DNA from: Isoetes taiwanensis | Taxonomy: Eukaryota; Streptophyta; Lycopodiopsida; Isoetales; Isoetaceae | Length of the DNA stretch: 64,000 nucleotides | Assembly (NCBI GenBank): GCA_021234155.1 | Contig: JAJEKV010000048.1 | Span: 773,873-837,872 of the forward strand | Direction of reading: 5' to 3' | Shown: positions 46,867 to 57,019 of the stretch, piece after piece | Layout of the letters: every line of letters starts with the position of its first letter | Position numbering within the stretch: position 1 is the first letter of the stretch | The notes under the pieces: model-generated | The model's input: the letters and a program-made list of their open reading frames with translations, nothing else | Database searches by the model: none | Told to the model about the DNA's origin: nothing | Made by a program: the position numbers and the translations under genes

Positions 46867-48452
46867 TTTTTAAACCAGTGCTTGCCATTGTCCAGGAGCC
46901 AAAGTATGAAGATCTTGGCATCACAGGTTAGGCTGCACATTTAAATGCTTAGAAAAAACCATAGCCAAAGGAGCATTGAGCTTGCTTCTGTAACCGTCCC
47001 ATGGCCTTTTAATAACCAAAAAGTAAACATCTTGCTCATCCAATTAGGCATAATCTGGAAAAAATTGCTAATATCTAGAATGTTCAGAAGCCTAGTCATT
47101 TGCATCAGGATGCAATTGGATTGCATGCAGAAGTTTGGAGGGGAATGATATAGTAACTGTCCTCCCATAATGAATTATTGACAAAATTGTATATAATAGA
47201 ATCTCAAAAGCATGCCATCGAAAGTATATAGTGAAAGAAAAAGAGTCTTCTTTTGTGGACACACATCGATAATTTATAACCTATGGAGTCCACATATGTA
47301 CGATATTTTTTAGACGAAGAAGAAGCAGCGGCAGCTTCATGTGCCTAAGCCTGCTTTTGCAATAACTGTAGTATGCACAAACCTATAGATTTATAGCGGA
47401 TCCCTTGGATAGCGAAGGCAGAGTTTTCCCTTTGAATCCATGCAGAGGAGCAATCTATATCTAAGATCCATCTGAAAACCGGCAAAATATTATTCATCGC
47501 ACACAATTTTCAAGAAAATACTCCCAGTCACAATAGGGCAAAATCGTTCAGGTGATTTCTCGTATGCATTGAACTAGCAAAGAAAGGATAAATAATAACT
47601 ACTTACTAAACGGCCGAAAATGAAAGTTGTGAAACACAACAAAATGAACGGCCAAGATCGCGCACAAACTATTTTAAACTAGTGCTTGCCATTGTCCAGG
47701 AGCCAAAGTATGAAGATCTTGGCATCACAGGTTAGGATGCACATTTAAATGCTTAGAAAAAAACCATAGCCAAAGAAGCATTGAGCTTGCTTCTGTAACC
47801 GTCCCATGGCCTTTTAAATTAAAACAAAAAAGTAAACATCTTGTCCATCCAATTAGGCATAATCTGGGAAAAATTGCTAATATCTAGAATGTTCAGAAGC
47901 CTGGTCATTTGCATTAGGATGCAATTGGATTGCATGCAGAAGTTTGGAGGGGAATGATATAGTAACTGTCCTCCCATAATGAATTATTGACAAAATTGTA
48001 TATAATAGAATCTCCAAAGCATGCCATTGAAAGTATATAGTGAAAGAAAAAAGTGTCTTCTTTTGTGGACACACATCGATAATTCATAACCTAAGGAAAA
48101 ATAGTACACGGAGTCCACATATCTACGATATTTTTTAGACGAAGAAGAAGCAGCAGCACCTTCATGCGCCTAAGCTTGCTTTTGCACAATCCTGTAGATT
48201 TATAGCGGATCCCTTGGATAGTGAAGGCAAGTTTTCCCTTTGAATCCAATCACTAGAGCAATCTATCTAAGATCCAGCTCAAAACAGGGAAAATATTATT
48301 CATCGCACACAATTTTCAAGAAATCAGTCACAATAGGGCAAAATCATTCAGGTCATTTCTCGCATGCATTGATCTAGCAACTTAATAAATGACCGAAAAT
48401 GAAAGTTGTGATACACAACAAAATGAACGGCCAACATCGCGCACAAACTATC
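46867..48452. repeat. ~805-bp tandem duplication next to the Helitron 5' end
   Basis: Sequence from 46867 (TTTTAAACCAGTGCTTGCC) recurs from 47672 with high identity. The two units end in the same way (ACGGCCAA.ATCGCGCACAAA); only the second continues into the Helitron 5' terminus. The end region was therefore duplicated inside the element. No coding sequence is recognised in it. Confidence 0.88.
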
Positions 48453-48564
48453 ATCTTATTTTGGCTTTAGTATTATATATAGATATAGATCATAGTGCAC
48501 CATCACTTAACTTTGCAAATGCTAAGAGTGCAAATGCTAAGATTGCAAATGCTAAGAAGTTGTA

Positions 48565-48734
48565 AAGGCAAATTAGACTATAGCTTCATTCAACTAAATG
48601 TCTAAAGTAATCATAAGTGCTTTTGGCTAACTTTGCAAATGCTAAGATTGCAAATGCTAAGAAGTTGTAAAGGCAAATTAGACTATAGCTTAATTCAACT
48701 AAATGTCTAAAGTAATCATAAGTGCTTTTGGCTA
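48565..48734. repeat. Two tandem copies of a ~105-bp unit
   Basis: The core AAGGCAAATTAGACTATAGC...TTTTGGCTA (65 bp) occurs at 48565-48629 and 48670-48734, linked by GCAAATGCTAAG repeats. A third copy of the core lies at 51169-51234. Confidence 0.92.
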
Positions 48735-48816
48735 ACTTTGCAAATGCTAAGCTAATAATCTTGCAACAATCAAATTTGGTATTTTTGTAACATATGATTT
48801 ATTAAGGTTAATAGGT

Positions 48817-48846
48817 GGTATTCGTATACCAAACCGTATGAATACC
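48817..48846. other. Hairpin upstream of the Rep-like gene
   Basis: GGTATTCGTATACC and GTATGAATACC can pair into an 11-bp imperfect stem. It lies about 370 bp before motif I of the HUH protein, where a replication nick site could be; that role is inferred. Confidence 0.4.
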
Positions 48847-49206
48847 AGAGAAAGGCGAGGGGTTCTTGAACGCATGAGATCCATTTTTTTTCCCTAGGTC
48901 TGGGGGAGGCGTCCTTCGGGGCCGCGACACTTTGGCGCTTGCTAAATCGGGAGGATGGGCGGGGAAAGGGATCGGCATGTTGGCTTATCTTCCTGCGAGG
49001 GCTTACAGTTTCGATTTCGTCTTCCTGCAGGTGAGTTAGCGCCTGGTCTGTGTGTTTTACCTCTTTCGATTCTGTTGCTTGAGATGTCTTTAAGAAGGGA
49101 GGCCGGGGAGGGCAAGGGTGGGCATGCAAATCTTCCATCCGGTTCGATGGCCTCTATGGCCGCTCATCCGCCTGCGGGCCGATTCTATCCCTTTGCCGGA
49201 TACTAG

Positions 49207-49847
49207 CCCGAGGCGGGATTCAATTGATGTTTTCATTACTTTAGGCCTTTCGGACAAGATGTTCCCAAATCTTTCTATGATGCCCTTTGTCGATTTTGTG
49301 ACTCCAAATGTCTCTGAGGGCGGTAGCCTTGGAAAGGGGCTCCTCGGCTGATCACTTACATGTTCAGGGTGTTTTGAGAGGTCGATTCAGAAGTCCTAAG
49401 GCCTTGAATGATGCTATCAAAAAAGACTTCAACTGGTCTCCCAAGCCTGCTGGCGTGGTGTTGGTCTGCAAAGCTTTGAAAAATAATAGGGTGCATTGTT
49501 TTGAGGGAATGGTAGGATATTGTATGAAAGATTTTGGAAAAGTTCACTATAGTTGTCATATGCACAATATCTACGAATCTATGATTGAAAAAGGTAAGGA
49601 TCTTTATTTAAGGTGGGGTGCAGGTGATACTAAAGGGTTGTGTGTCTTGGATAATAGGAATCTTTTAAATAAGGCATGCCATTACGTGATGTATCATGGG
49701 GGTCGTAGACTATCCCCAAGCCTGACCTTTACTTTGTGCAGGATGTTGAGGTCTGGAAAATACACATTAAGTAGTTCTTGGATTATTCCTCATAATTACG
49801 CCCATGTGAATGAACACGTCGCGGGCGGCATGGAGAGTGTTGCTTAA
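49207..49847 (+). pseudogene. HUH-endonuclease (Rep-type) protein, Replitron-like
   Basis: Two overlapping frames give the Rep layout. Motif I is DVFITLGLS (about 49226-49252, earlier frame). Motif II is DHLHVQGVL with the metal-binding His-x-His at 49353-49361. Motif III is GMVGYCMKDFG with the likely nicking Tyr at 49518-49520 and Lys three residues on. The text between and after (VCKALKNNRVHCFEGMVGYC, HNIYESMIEKGKDLYLRWGA, NLLNKACHYVMYH) is what I associate with plant and algal transposon Reps of the Replitron type, not Helitron RepHel, since no helicase follows. Such proteins nick one strand and stay attached through the Tyr. A frameshift at about 49320-49350, and probably another near 49200, break it. 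The start is not defined. Confidence 0.68.
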
Positions 49848-51168
49848 TCCTGTTTGGTCCTTTGCCCGACATAAGAACTATTATCTTTGGTTATCCTTCG
49901 GGGTTTGTTCTGTTGAGAGGAATGGGCCCGGTAGAAGGCGCTATTGGGATGATGCCATTCCACAGGACGAGCGGGACTCAAACTTTGAGGATGCGCATGA
50001 GAGAACCTTTAGCTCGGAGGCGGATATCCCACGATGTTGGTGCGAGACTATATCCCCTGTGTACCTGAGGGGACCACACCATGGCATTGGGTTGATTTCT
50101 TTCATGTGGTTCCTTCTTGTACGATTGTATAGTCTTTTGTATTTATCTCTGGCATTTGTATTTCTACGGTTTATGGTTGGTAGTGCATTTGTGCGGGGTC
50201 TTCTTGAGAAATGGATGGAAATGGCGACACCATGGATGAGACCCCACTGTGGTTGTTAGTATTGGTCCCGATATCATCGGTTCTACCATTGATGATTCTC
50301 ATCCAAACCCGCATGCTTATCCTCCCGAAAGTGAGGAAGTCTTTATCGCGAGGAATTTGTGACTAGCATTGTGCGTAAAGTTGGTACGGAGGCATACGGG
50401 ATTGCAAACCTCATTGAGGATCCCGAGAAGGCGATAGGGAAGCTTCTATGTTGCTATAAATTCGCCTTTATCTGGCGGTGCAATGGGACCGCCTTGGTGT
50501 CTCTAATCGAAGCCGCATGTGTTGCGCTCACACATGAGCTTGGCAAGGGCTCTCGACACGGGAGATCGCCCGGCTTGATCGACTCATCGGGCATGCTAGC
50601 TCGGGCGGCCCGAGAATTGAGAAGCTTTGTGTTGAACTTGCATCCGGTTATCCGGTTATGTGTGATGAACTTATATGTTGTTGTGATCCGAACTATTTAC
50701 GCCATGTGGCTTCAGTATCTCGGGTATTTCAATGTAAATATTTGACATTTGTTTGTTTGATAATTGGATTTTTGTTTCCTCGTTTATATTTACGACAAGT
50801 TGTTTATTCGAGTTGGGGCATTGGCCCCTTGCATAAGGGAGCTCCATTAGTTGGAGCTCTCTTATCTCTACCGAAGCCGGTGGTTACTTTGTGGGGGTTC
50901 GATTCCCGTGCCTCGGCCCGATATTTGATCGCAGGGTATAACAGTATTCTTTGGAGAATACGCCATGGTTTTATTTATAGTTGCATGTATTTTTGTTCAA
51001 GTCAAACAAGCCAGGTATGACTTGTAAAGGACTTGAAATGGAGGGCAGGGATGCTCTTAGAGAGCATCTTGACTTTTGGACCATTGTCTTTTTTTTTAAA
51101 TGGCTGTCATCTGACGGCCCAAAATCCATAATACAAGTTATATCCATAATAGATAGATAGATAGATAG
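49848..51168 (+). other. Downstream part of the Rep-bearing insertion
   Basis: Open stretches continue on the same strand. At 49810-50259 is a frame with ARHKNYYLWLSFGV and a Trp/Asp/Glu-rich part (RRRYWDDAIPQDERDSNFED). At 50359-50745 is a 128-codon frame starting SIVRKVGTEAYGIANLIEDP. The first may be the C-terminus of the Rep protein; the second is not recognised. No helicase or second nuclease motif is visible. The stretch ends in a GATA microsatellite (51151-51167). Confidence 0.4.
51050..51068. other. Perfect hairpin near the right end of the Rep-bearing insertion
   Basis: GATGCTCT-TAG-AGAGCATC, an 8-bp stem with 3-base loop, about 100 bp before the flanking repeat. It could be a replication or termination structure, or the 3' hairpin of a transcript. 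Confidence 0.5.
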
Positions 51169-51234
51169 TAAGGCAAATTAGACTATAGCTTCATTCAACT
51201 AAATGTCTAAAGTAATCATAAGTGCTTTTGGCTA
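51169..51234. repeat. Third copy of the 65-bp repeat, beside the ARM gene stop codon
   Basis: Same core as 48565-48629 and 48670-48734. It lies 28 bp beyond the stop codon of the minus-strand gene, so it is probably in its 3' untranslated region. Confidence 0.9.
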
Positions 51235-51261
51235 GTTTGAAATGTTAAAAATACTTCCATT

Positions 51262-53558
51262 TCAAGATGGACAGATATAATGCAGGGCGTCCTCGATGAG
51301 CTCCTCCAAGCTGCGGCTATGGCGATGAACACCCATTGCCCCACTAAAGGAACAGAAATTTTCTACCTCCGACATTGTTTCCAGCATCATTTCCAATCTT
51401 TTCTCCATGCCTGCCTCTTTAAATGCCCTAACGAAGAATTTATCACGCTTCATAAGTTCGATAATTAACTCAAGACTGTATCTTCGAATCTGAGGCAGAT
51501 GCGTGAGCGACGGAAACGAGGCCGATACCATATTCATGCCATCAACAATATGGTACTTTTCTATCTCTTTGAACATGGTTTCATATGACTCTTTGGTAAG
51601 CAGGGGAATTGTGCAGGCAGCAAGCCCTAAACAAGCCTCTTGCTGCTCTTCATTTTTGCTTTCTAAAATCACTCTCATCAGATTTGGTGTCATCTCAGCA
51701 ATCTTATTCTGTTCATTTTGGCTTAAATTTCTGCATAATTGTCTCAAAATGTTAGTTGCACATGCCGAGAATTCGGGTTCTTGGTTAATTTGCTCCATGA
51801 CTGAAACCAGTGTATTGTGAGAAAAGGAGCAGCCCATCATGCGGATGCAGTTTTTTGGGCAATCTAAAACCAACAGGTTAAGTGCTTCTCCTGCTTTTAA
51901 GCTCACTCTTCTGCATTTTTTAGACAAAAAGATCCTTGTCAAACTGTGGATTATACCTCCTGTATTGCCAATTGCTTCTTTAATCTCGTCTTCCAATGCT
52001 AAATTCTTTATGATCTTTACAGCTAGCTCTTGCAGAAGTGGATTTTCCGCTCGAAATTGAAGGATTTCTCTAAGATTTCTCAATGCCATCACTGCCTTGG
52101 CTATATCCTTCCTTATGCATTGGCCAGATCCACCTTGTGTAGCAGCAAGCATTTTTAATATCTGCAATGATGACTCTACTATGATCTCTTTGAATTTAAA
52201 CTCTGAACTTGCTTTGAGTTCTATGCAATCAATTAAACTCAAGATCAAACCTCTTGTTTCACCAATTCTAACACATTGTCTATGATTTTTGGCCAGACAT
52301 TCAAGAGTCTGGAGTCCTAGAAATTTGAGTTCTCCATCGTTTTCATCTTGGACAAGGGAAACAATGCTTTCTAGCCCCCCTGCTACTGCAGCAATACGAA
52401 ATGAATTGTTGTCAGAACGTGCTATTTCACGTAAGATAGTAATTGTTGCTTTTCTAATATCAACCTCCTTCTTCCAAGCTAGCATTTGAAGAAGTCTATC
52501 GATGGTGTTGTGCCAATTTTCCTCACAGTATATGCTTTGAATGCCACGTCTTTCAGAAATATTGCTATGTTGCTTACCCCATCACGCTGGTCTTTTACAG
52601 TACTAGATGTTATTTTAGCAATGCTGAAAGACACTAAATCCTTCTCTAAACCATCAAAGACGCTACCATTCAAGCAGCTAGAATATACATCATAGAAAAA
52701 TTCTCTCACAATATTAGCATTATCTGGTCCCAACTTACATTTTTCATTCACTTGCATTAGTAGCTTCCTCCAGCTGATCTTCACCTCCCAATATGCCCTT
52801 TGGATCAGAAAAACAGATGCTTCTAACAGCATTAAGATGTAGTAAATATTCAGTGCATTATCAAGATTTTGTGTGGGACCATAATTTTGTCTACAGAGGC
52901 TAGATACAGAAAATCCTATTGTGATGGTAGCAGATATAAGCTGAAGCACATAAAGCAAGGCACTGATGCGTTGTGCCCATAAACTATTTCCATATGGGAT
53001 TAAGGGAAGAGTGTCAATAGACCATCTTCGGTTCATAAGAACAGCACCTCGTATGCAGGAGCTTTGAATTTGTTTGGCATATTCTTCCAGTTTTGAATTC
53101 GTAGAAATAGCTCCATCAGATTCATAAGCACGATTTGTGACATTTGGCTCACTGTTGTTGCGCCTCTTGCTCTCTCTTTTATGATTCAAGCAGCTTTTTA
53201 CATCAAATATTGATCTGGTGGCTAAATTTTGCCATACCAATTCTTGAGTTCTGCAAAATACTCTACCTCCTTCGGTGACTAACAAGGTAGAAATTACAGC
53301 AAAGTCACGGGTTCTTAAACTGCTCACATAACCACCAAGCAAGATTACCGTTGCCCATACAAATCCTAATCTCCCCAGTGCAGTGGCTAGTTTTTCAAGA
53401 ACTGCCAATCTGAAAGCCACTAGCGTGAGGTTCTTCTCAGGAACAAGATCAGTGCCCAGTTCTTCTGAATCGGAAGAAGAAAGAGGGAATGCGCCTTCAT
53501 TGGTGGGTCTAATGTTGAGAGATGGCTTCTGAAAACGTCTGCAAAGAACTGAGGCCAT
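51262..53558 (-). CDS. Armadillo-repeat membrane protein, one frameshift
   Basis: The best host gene of the window: about 763 codons without an intron. The first ATG is at 53558-53556 (MASVLCRRFQKPSL); the frame is open upstream to about 53730 but has no ATG. The N-terminal part matches a plant family annotated as 'ARM repeat superfamily protein': LGRLGFVWATVILLGGYVSS (membrane segment), a following hydrophobic segment, RRWSIDTLPLIPYG, then two more membrane segments (LYVLQLISATITIGF; ALNIYYILMLLEASVF), then REFFYDVYSSCLNGSVFDGL. From about residue 300 armadillo repeats run to the end (FLGLQTLECLAKNHRQCVRI). At 52483-52490 the frame shifts between RKIGTTPSID and MLAWKKEVD. Cellular role not established; probably a membrane-bound scaffold. 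Confidence 0.85.
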
Positions 53559-54727
53559 AGCTCCAGCCCAGGCCTCTGTTGTTGATGAATGCTGGCCATG
53601 CAGATCTATTTGAAAAGAAAGCAGTCTGTATGCAGATCTATTCAAAAAGAGACAAACCGTCTCAGCATAAACAATGCAAAAGAAAGAAACAGAGTAAAGA
53701 AAAAGTGATGTTGGAATATATTCCCCTGCTTAAAGTCTGAGCAGATGTCTGCTCCATACTGTTCCTGCAATACCAACACAACTTATTGTGGCATTTTAAA
53801 TGTACTAAGTCCCATGTGCCATAGTTCTTTGAAACTTGGCAAGGTGCATGCTAACATAGTACTAGAATCACACACGTACTTAAAAGAACATTTTGCTGAA
53901 ATGCCTTAACATTATATTACGTTAGTCAAAGTTTCCCTTCAACTTATAGTGCAGCATAAAGTGGCTGGCGTTTATCCTAAGAAATCCTTATATTTTAAGC
54001 TAATAACTTACGGCGTAAGAATGCACTTCATTTTGCATTAAGTGTCGTGCTTGCAAATGTTCGCTATTCTTTGAGTGAGAAGTAAGATGGTGGCAAGAAT
54101 GTTAACGACATGGGGCTCCTACTAATTATAAAAACCTCTAAAGCATATGACTAGAGCAACTTTTCACCCATGTTTCGGGTAACTTGTAGAAATAGTTACT
54201 AGAGATAGAAGATAGATAGTACTTTTGCGTCATGCCACATTGGCAGCATCATATAGGACGGATGAAGACATTTTTACTAGAGAGAATGGCAAGATAATTG
54301 TCACGACAACTTTCAATGTGTTCTTAGTGCATGAAGCTACCTGCAACATTGGAAAGGCCAATGGCATGTTCAATGAAGGATTGAATCATGAAGTAGCCAT
54401 TTCTCAACAATGCATGAGAGAAGAAGCAAATTGAAATATTCTTTTGAAAATAAGAATTGAGTACCATTAGAGAGTGTACTATACTACTATTGTATCTTTT
54501 AGTTAAACACGTAACAAGGTTTGGAAATGACTTTATTTCAATTTTAGCTCGAGTATCTAAACATTGATTGGAAGGGGGAGCAAATGCAAGGTTGACCTTG
54601 ACCTTAAGTACAAAAATAACCATCACAATAAAACTAACAATTTAAAACCTATGTGTGTTTTTCATAGTAGCCAAGCGTCTGGCAATCTAAGAGTACATCA
54701 CTGGTATCTAATAAAAGTGAAATAAGT
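53559..54727. other. Upstream region of the ARM gene, no gene recognised
   Basis: Probable 5' leader and promoter of the minus-strand gene. I could not point to a convincing TATA box. Frames at 54225-54434 (plus) and 54324-54626 (minus) match nothing known to me. Confidence 0.45.
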
Positions 54728-54895
54728 CGTCAATTGAATTGAATGTTTTTTATCATCCACGGGGCCTATGGGACCCCATACAAAAGCGCAACAGGTGTAT
54801 TATTGTCCGGATTTAAACCGCCCCGAAGGGTTTTTGAGGGAAAAACCGTGGCAGCAATAAGACTACTGACAAGCTGTACAAATATACATGATGAA
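54728..54895 (-). mobile_element. LINE 3'-end fragment, minus strand
   Basis: Inverted relative to the 3' end of the LINE at 39480-39690. Shared text includes GGCCTATGGGACCC, CCGAAGGGTTTTTGAGGGAAAAACC and GCAGCAATAAGACTACTGAC-like sequence. A tail remnant, CAATTGAATTGAATG, is at the left. It is strongly 5'-truncated. Confidence 0.82.
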
Positions 54896-55139
54896 GTATA
54901 TATACATGTTAAGTGTTTGTCGGGGGGCATATCTGAGCCCTCATATCCATTGCCTCCTGAATGTATGATCCTAGTGATCGCACCGCCTAGATACATTGCC
55001 CAACCTTTCAACTCATCATAACTAAGTACAAGCAATGTGGGAGACAATTATTATACTGCCAATGGAGTTTATGCACCGCCTAGATACCAATATTTCTCTA
55101 CAGGTCCTGCTTCCATTTACGTTTATCCATATGTTCTAA

Positions 55140-55260
55140 TCTATATATAATACTAAAAGCAAAATAAGATGATAGTTTGTGGGCGATCTTGGCCATTGAT
55201 TATGTTGTGTTTCACAACTTTTATTTTGGGCCGTTTATAATAGTTAGTTATTATTTTGCC
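55140..55260 (+). mobile_element. Helitron 5' terminus, plus strand
   Basis: TCTATATATAATACTAAAAG, preceded by A, followed by about 100 bp that match, in inverted orientation, the 5' end of the Helitron ending at 48483 (AAAATAAGATGATAGTTTGTG, then GTTGTGTTTCACAAC). No 3' hairpin-CTAG end was found downstream inside the window, so the element is either truncated or very long. Confidence 0.65.
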
Positions 55261-55298
55261 CTGACCCTATTTTCCCTTGATCGAAGCATTTCCAAATA

Positions 55299-56010
55299 GG
55301 TATCAGAGCATTTTCTCTGCGATTTCCAAAGATGCAGGTATTGAAGATTCCACAGATTCAAGGTATTGAAGGTTCTTTTCATTGGGCGTGTCTTTCGGGG
55401 CTAGTAAGCTTGCACCTCCCTATATCTTCCATGTACGTCTTTTGTCTCCTTTGGCTTTTCTCTCCTCTAGTGCTCGAGCAGAGAAGAGCGGCAATGACAA
55501 GATGGTTCAGTTGTAACAACCTGATGGTGCTATATTTCTATCGGCCATAGCACTTCTTCGAAAGTCGTAACTTTTTACTTGCAATATTGAAGATTGCTGC
55601 CTTTCTTGCCCATCTTCTCGGATTCAATGCTGAAGATTGTTGCCTTTCGATGCTAGAAATGCGTTGGCATGAATGTTTGCCAAAAGGCTTCGGACGGTTT
55701 TCAAATTCATTTTCCGTCTTGAGGATATACGGACTGGTTTTTTCTCTTGTACATTTGGGCTCACATTGCTCACGGTGTTGATCATTTTGTTGCTCACGCT
55801 CTTGCCTACAGGCCCATTCACGGCCACACCCACGGGCCTAGTCCAGGCCCACGGCCATAGGCCATGGCCCACACCAAGCTCTTCTGATAATATGGTTACA
55901 ATTTTAGCTGGCTGATAACAGGTCACGCTCACGCTGCCACCCACGGGCCATACTGACGCCCACGAAGCCACTCCACGCTCAAGGAACATGCTCATGGCCC
56001 ACCGGACCCC

Positions 56011-56042
<32 letters not shown>

Positions 56043-56686
56043 CAGCCACGTTCTGTTCTCAAGCCCATGCTCTAGTCATGCTCTTCCAGATATATTCAAG
56101 TTTTATATGGCTGATCACGGGGGACGCTTTTATGGTGCTTACGTTTTTAAGCAATCTTTTGGGCATTGTTTGTTTAAATGGACTTACCCATGATATAAAA
56201 TAGAATAGAATAAAATAGAATTATTGTCCCTTGTGCCCTAAGACCCCTGAACTGATGTAGCATGGGCGAACTCCCAAAAGGGCGCTACTAGCACATCATG
56301 CTGGTATATTGTAGCCTTTTCTGAAGGCTTTTCTTGGTTTCTATTAGTGCCGGCACCCCGCTTATATTTGGCTTCGTGGCCATGCGAGAATGCTTTGCTA
56401 TTAACAGCTTTGAGCTGTACACATAAGGGAATGGTCTTCATGTTTTTCTTGCCCCAGTTCCTATGATCCATGTTATGCATCGACATTCCTTCGGATCCTA
56501 TTCGTCATCAATGCCTTCATGAAGATTTTACGGTGACACAACCCAACCATTACCATCATTTACACCCCTAAATTTTTAGCACCATGTTGTAATTGTCAGA
56601 CTAAAGTCTGTACATGTAATTGTCAGACTACAGTCTGTACATGTTCTGTACATGTTTTTGTGCTAAAAACTTTTAGGGGGAGGCAG
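55299..56686 (+). mobile_element. Possible copia-like retrotransposon remnant
   Basis: GGTATCAGAGCA at 55299-55310 is the tRNA-Met primer site without its first T. A polypurine tract, TTTTAGGGGGAGGCAG (56671-56686), is followed by TGTTAACCAC, an LTR-like start with the perfect inverted repeat GTTAACCAC-CCA-GTGGTTAAC (56688-56708). The interior has no pol gene and includes a poly-A/poly-G run (about 56010-56040) and an A/T tail resembling LINE ends (56197-56222). No matching 5' LTR was found. The interpretation is tentative. Confidence 0.35.
56578..56655. repeat. Short tandem repeat with palindromes
   Basis: GTAATTGTCAGACTAAAGTC and GTAATTGTCAGACTACAGTC occur one after the other, each followed by TGTACATG. 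CAGACT/AGTCTG can pair within each unit. Confidence 0.75.
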
Positions 56687-57019
56687 TGTTAACCACCCAG
56701 TGGTTAACATTGTGCACATGCTAGGTGTCAGTGGTGGCACACGACACTTGGCATGTTTAGGTTAACTTAAGCGTATGGCTTAGATTTAGATAGATGTAGG
56801 GCTCAGATTTGCGGTCTTCACTATATTAGACCAGAGCCTCTTCAGATGTACTCAGGTTTGATCTCAAATTTGGAGAGCCTCATTTGGTGCGCATTTCCCG
56901 TATTCTTTGTGCATATTTTGTCTCTTTCTTGTTTCATGATCTTGAGCATGGCTGGCTTGTAGCATCCGGCAGTCATGGTCTGCTGCTGCAAGACGTATGC
57001 CAAGAACTCACAATTAACA

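Larger units (their letters stand above)
39742..48483 (-). mobile_element. Helitron, non-autonomous, minus strand
   Basis: Read on minus, the element starts TCTATATATAATACTAAAGC at 48483, preceded by A. It ends with hairpin TGCCCAGC-AAC-GCTGGGCA, a short spacer and CTAG at 39745-39742, followed by T. TC start, 3' hairpin, CTAG end and A/T insertion are the defining marks of Helitrons, rolling-circle transposons. Length 8.7 kb. No Rep-helicase gene is present, so it would need one in trans. It holds PPR pseudogene pieces (44340-46603) and an exon-like fragment (41337-41594), as Helitrons often capture genes. A second, degenerate copy of the hairpin end (39826-39851) lies just inside. Confidence 0.82.

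Noticed and set aside
49207-49850. Integrated geminivirus or other CRESS-virus Rep
   Set aside because: No superfamily 3 helicase, coat protein or stem-loop origin is visible, and the text after motif III fits transposon-type Reps better. Not fully excluded without a search.
51151-51167. GATA repeat as a target-site duplication of the Rep element
   Set aside because: It is a simple microsatellite with no partner on the left side.
55299-55310. TGGTATCAGAGC-like sequence as part of a tRNA gene
   Set aside because: Only the primer-site complement is present; there is no cloverleaf around it.
56010-56040. Poly-A run followed directly by poly-G as a biological signal
   Set aside because: It is more likely a simple repeat or assembly artefact; no gene or tail structure explains it.
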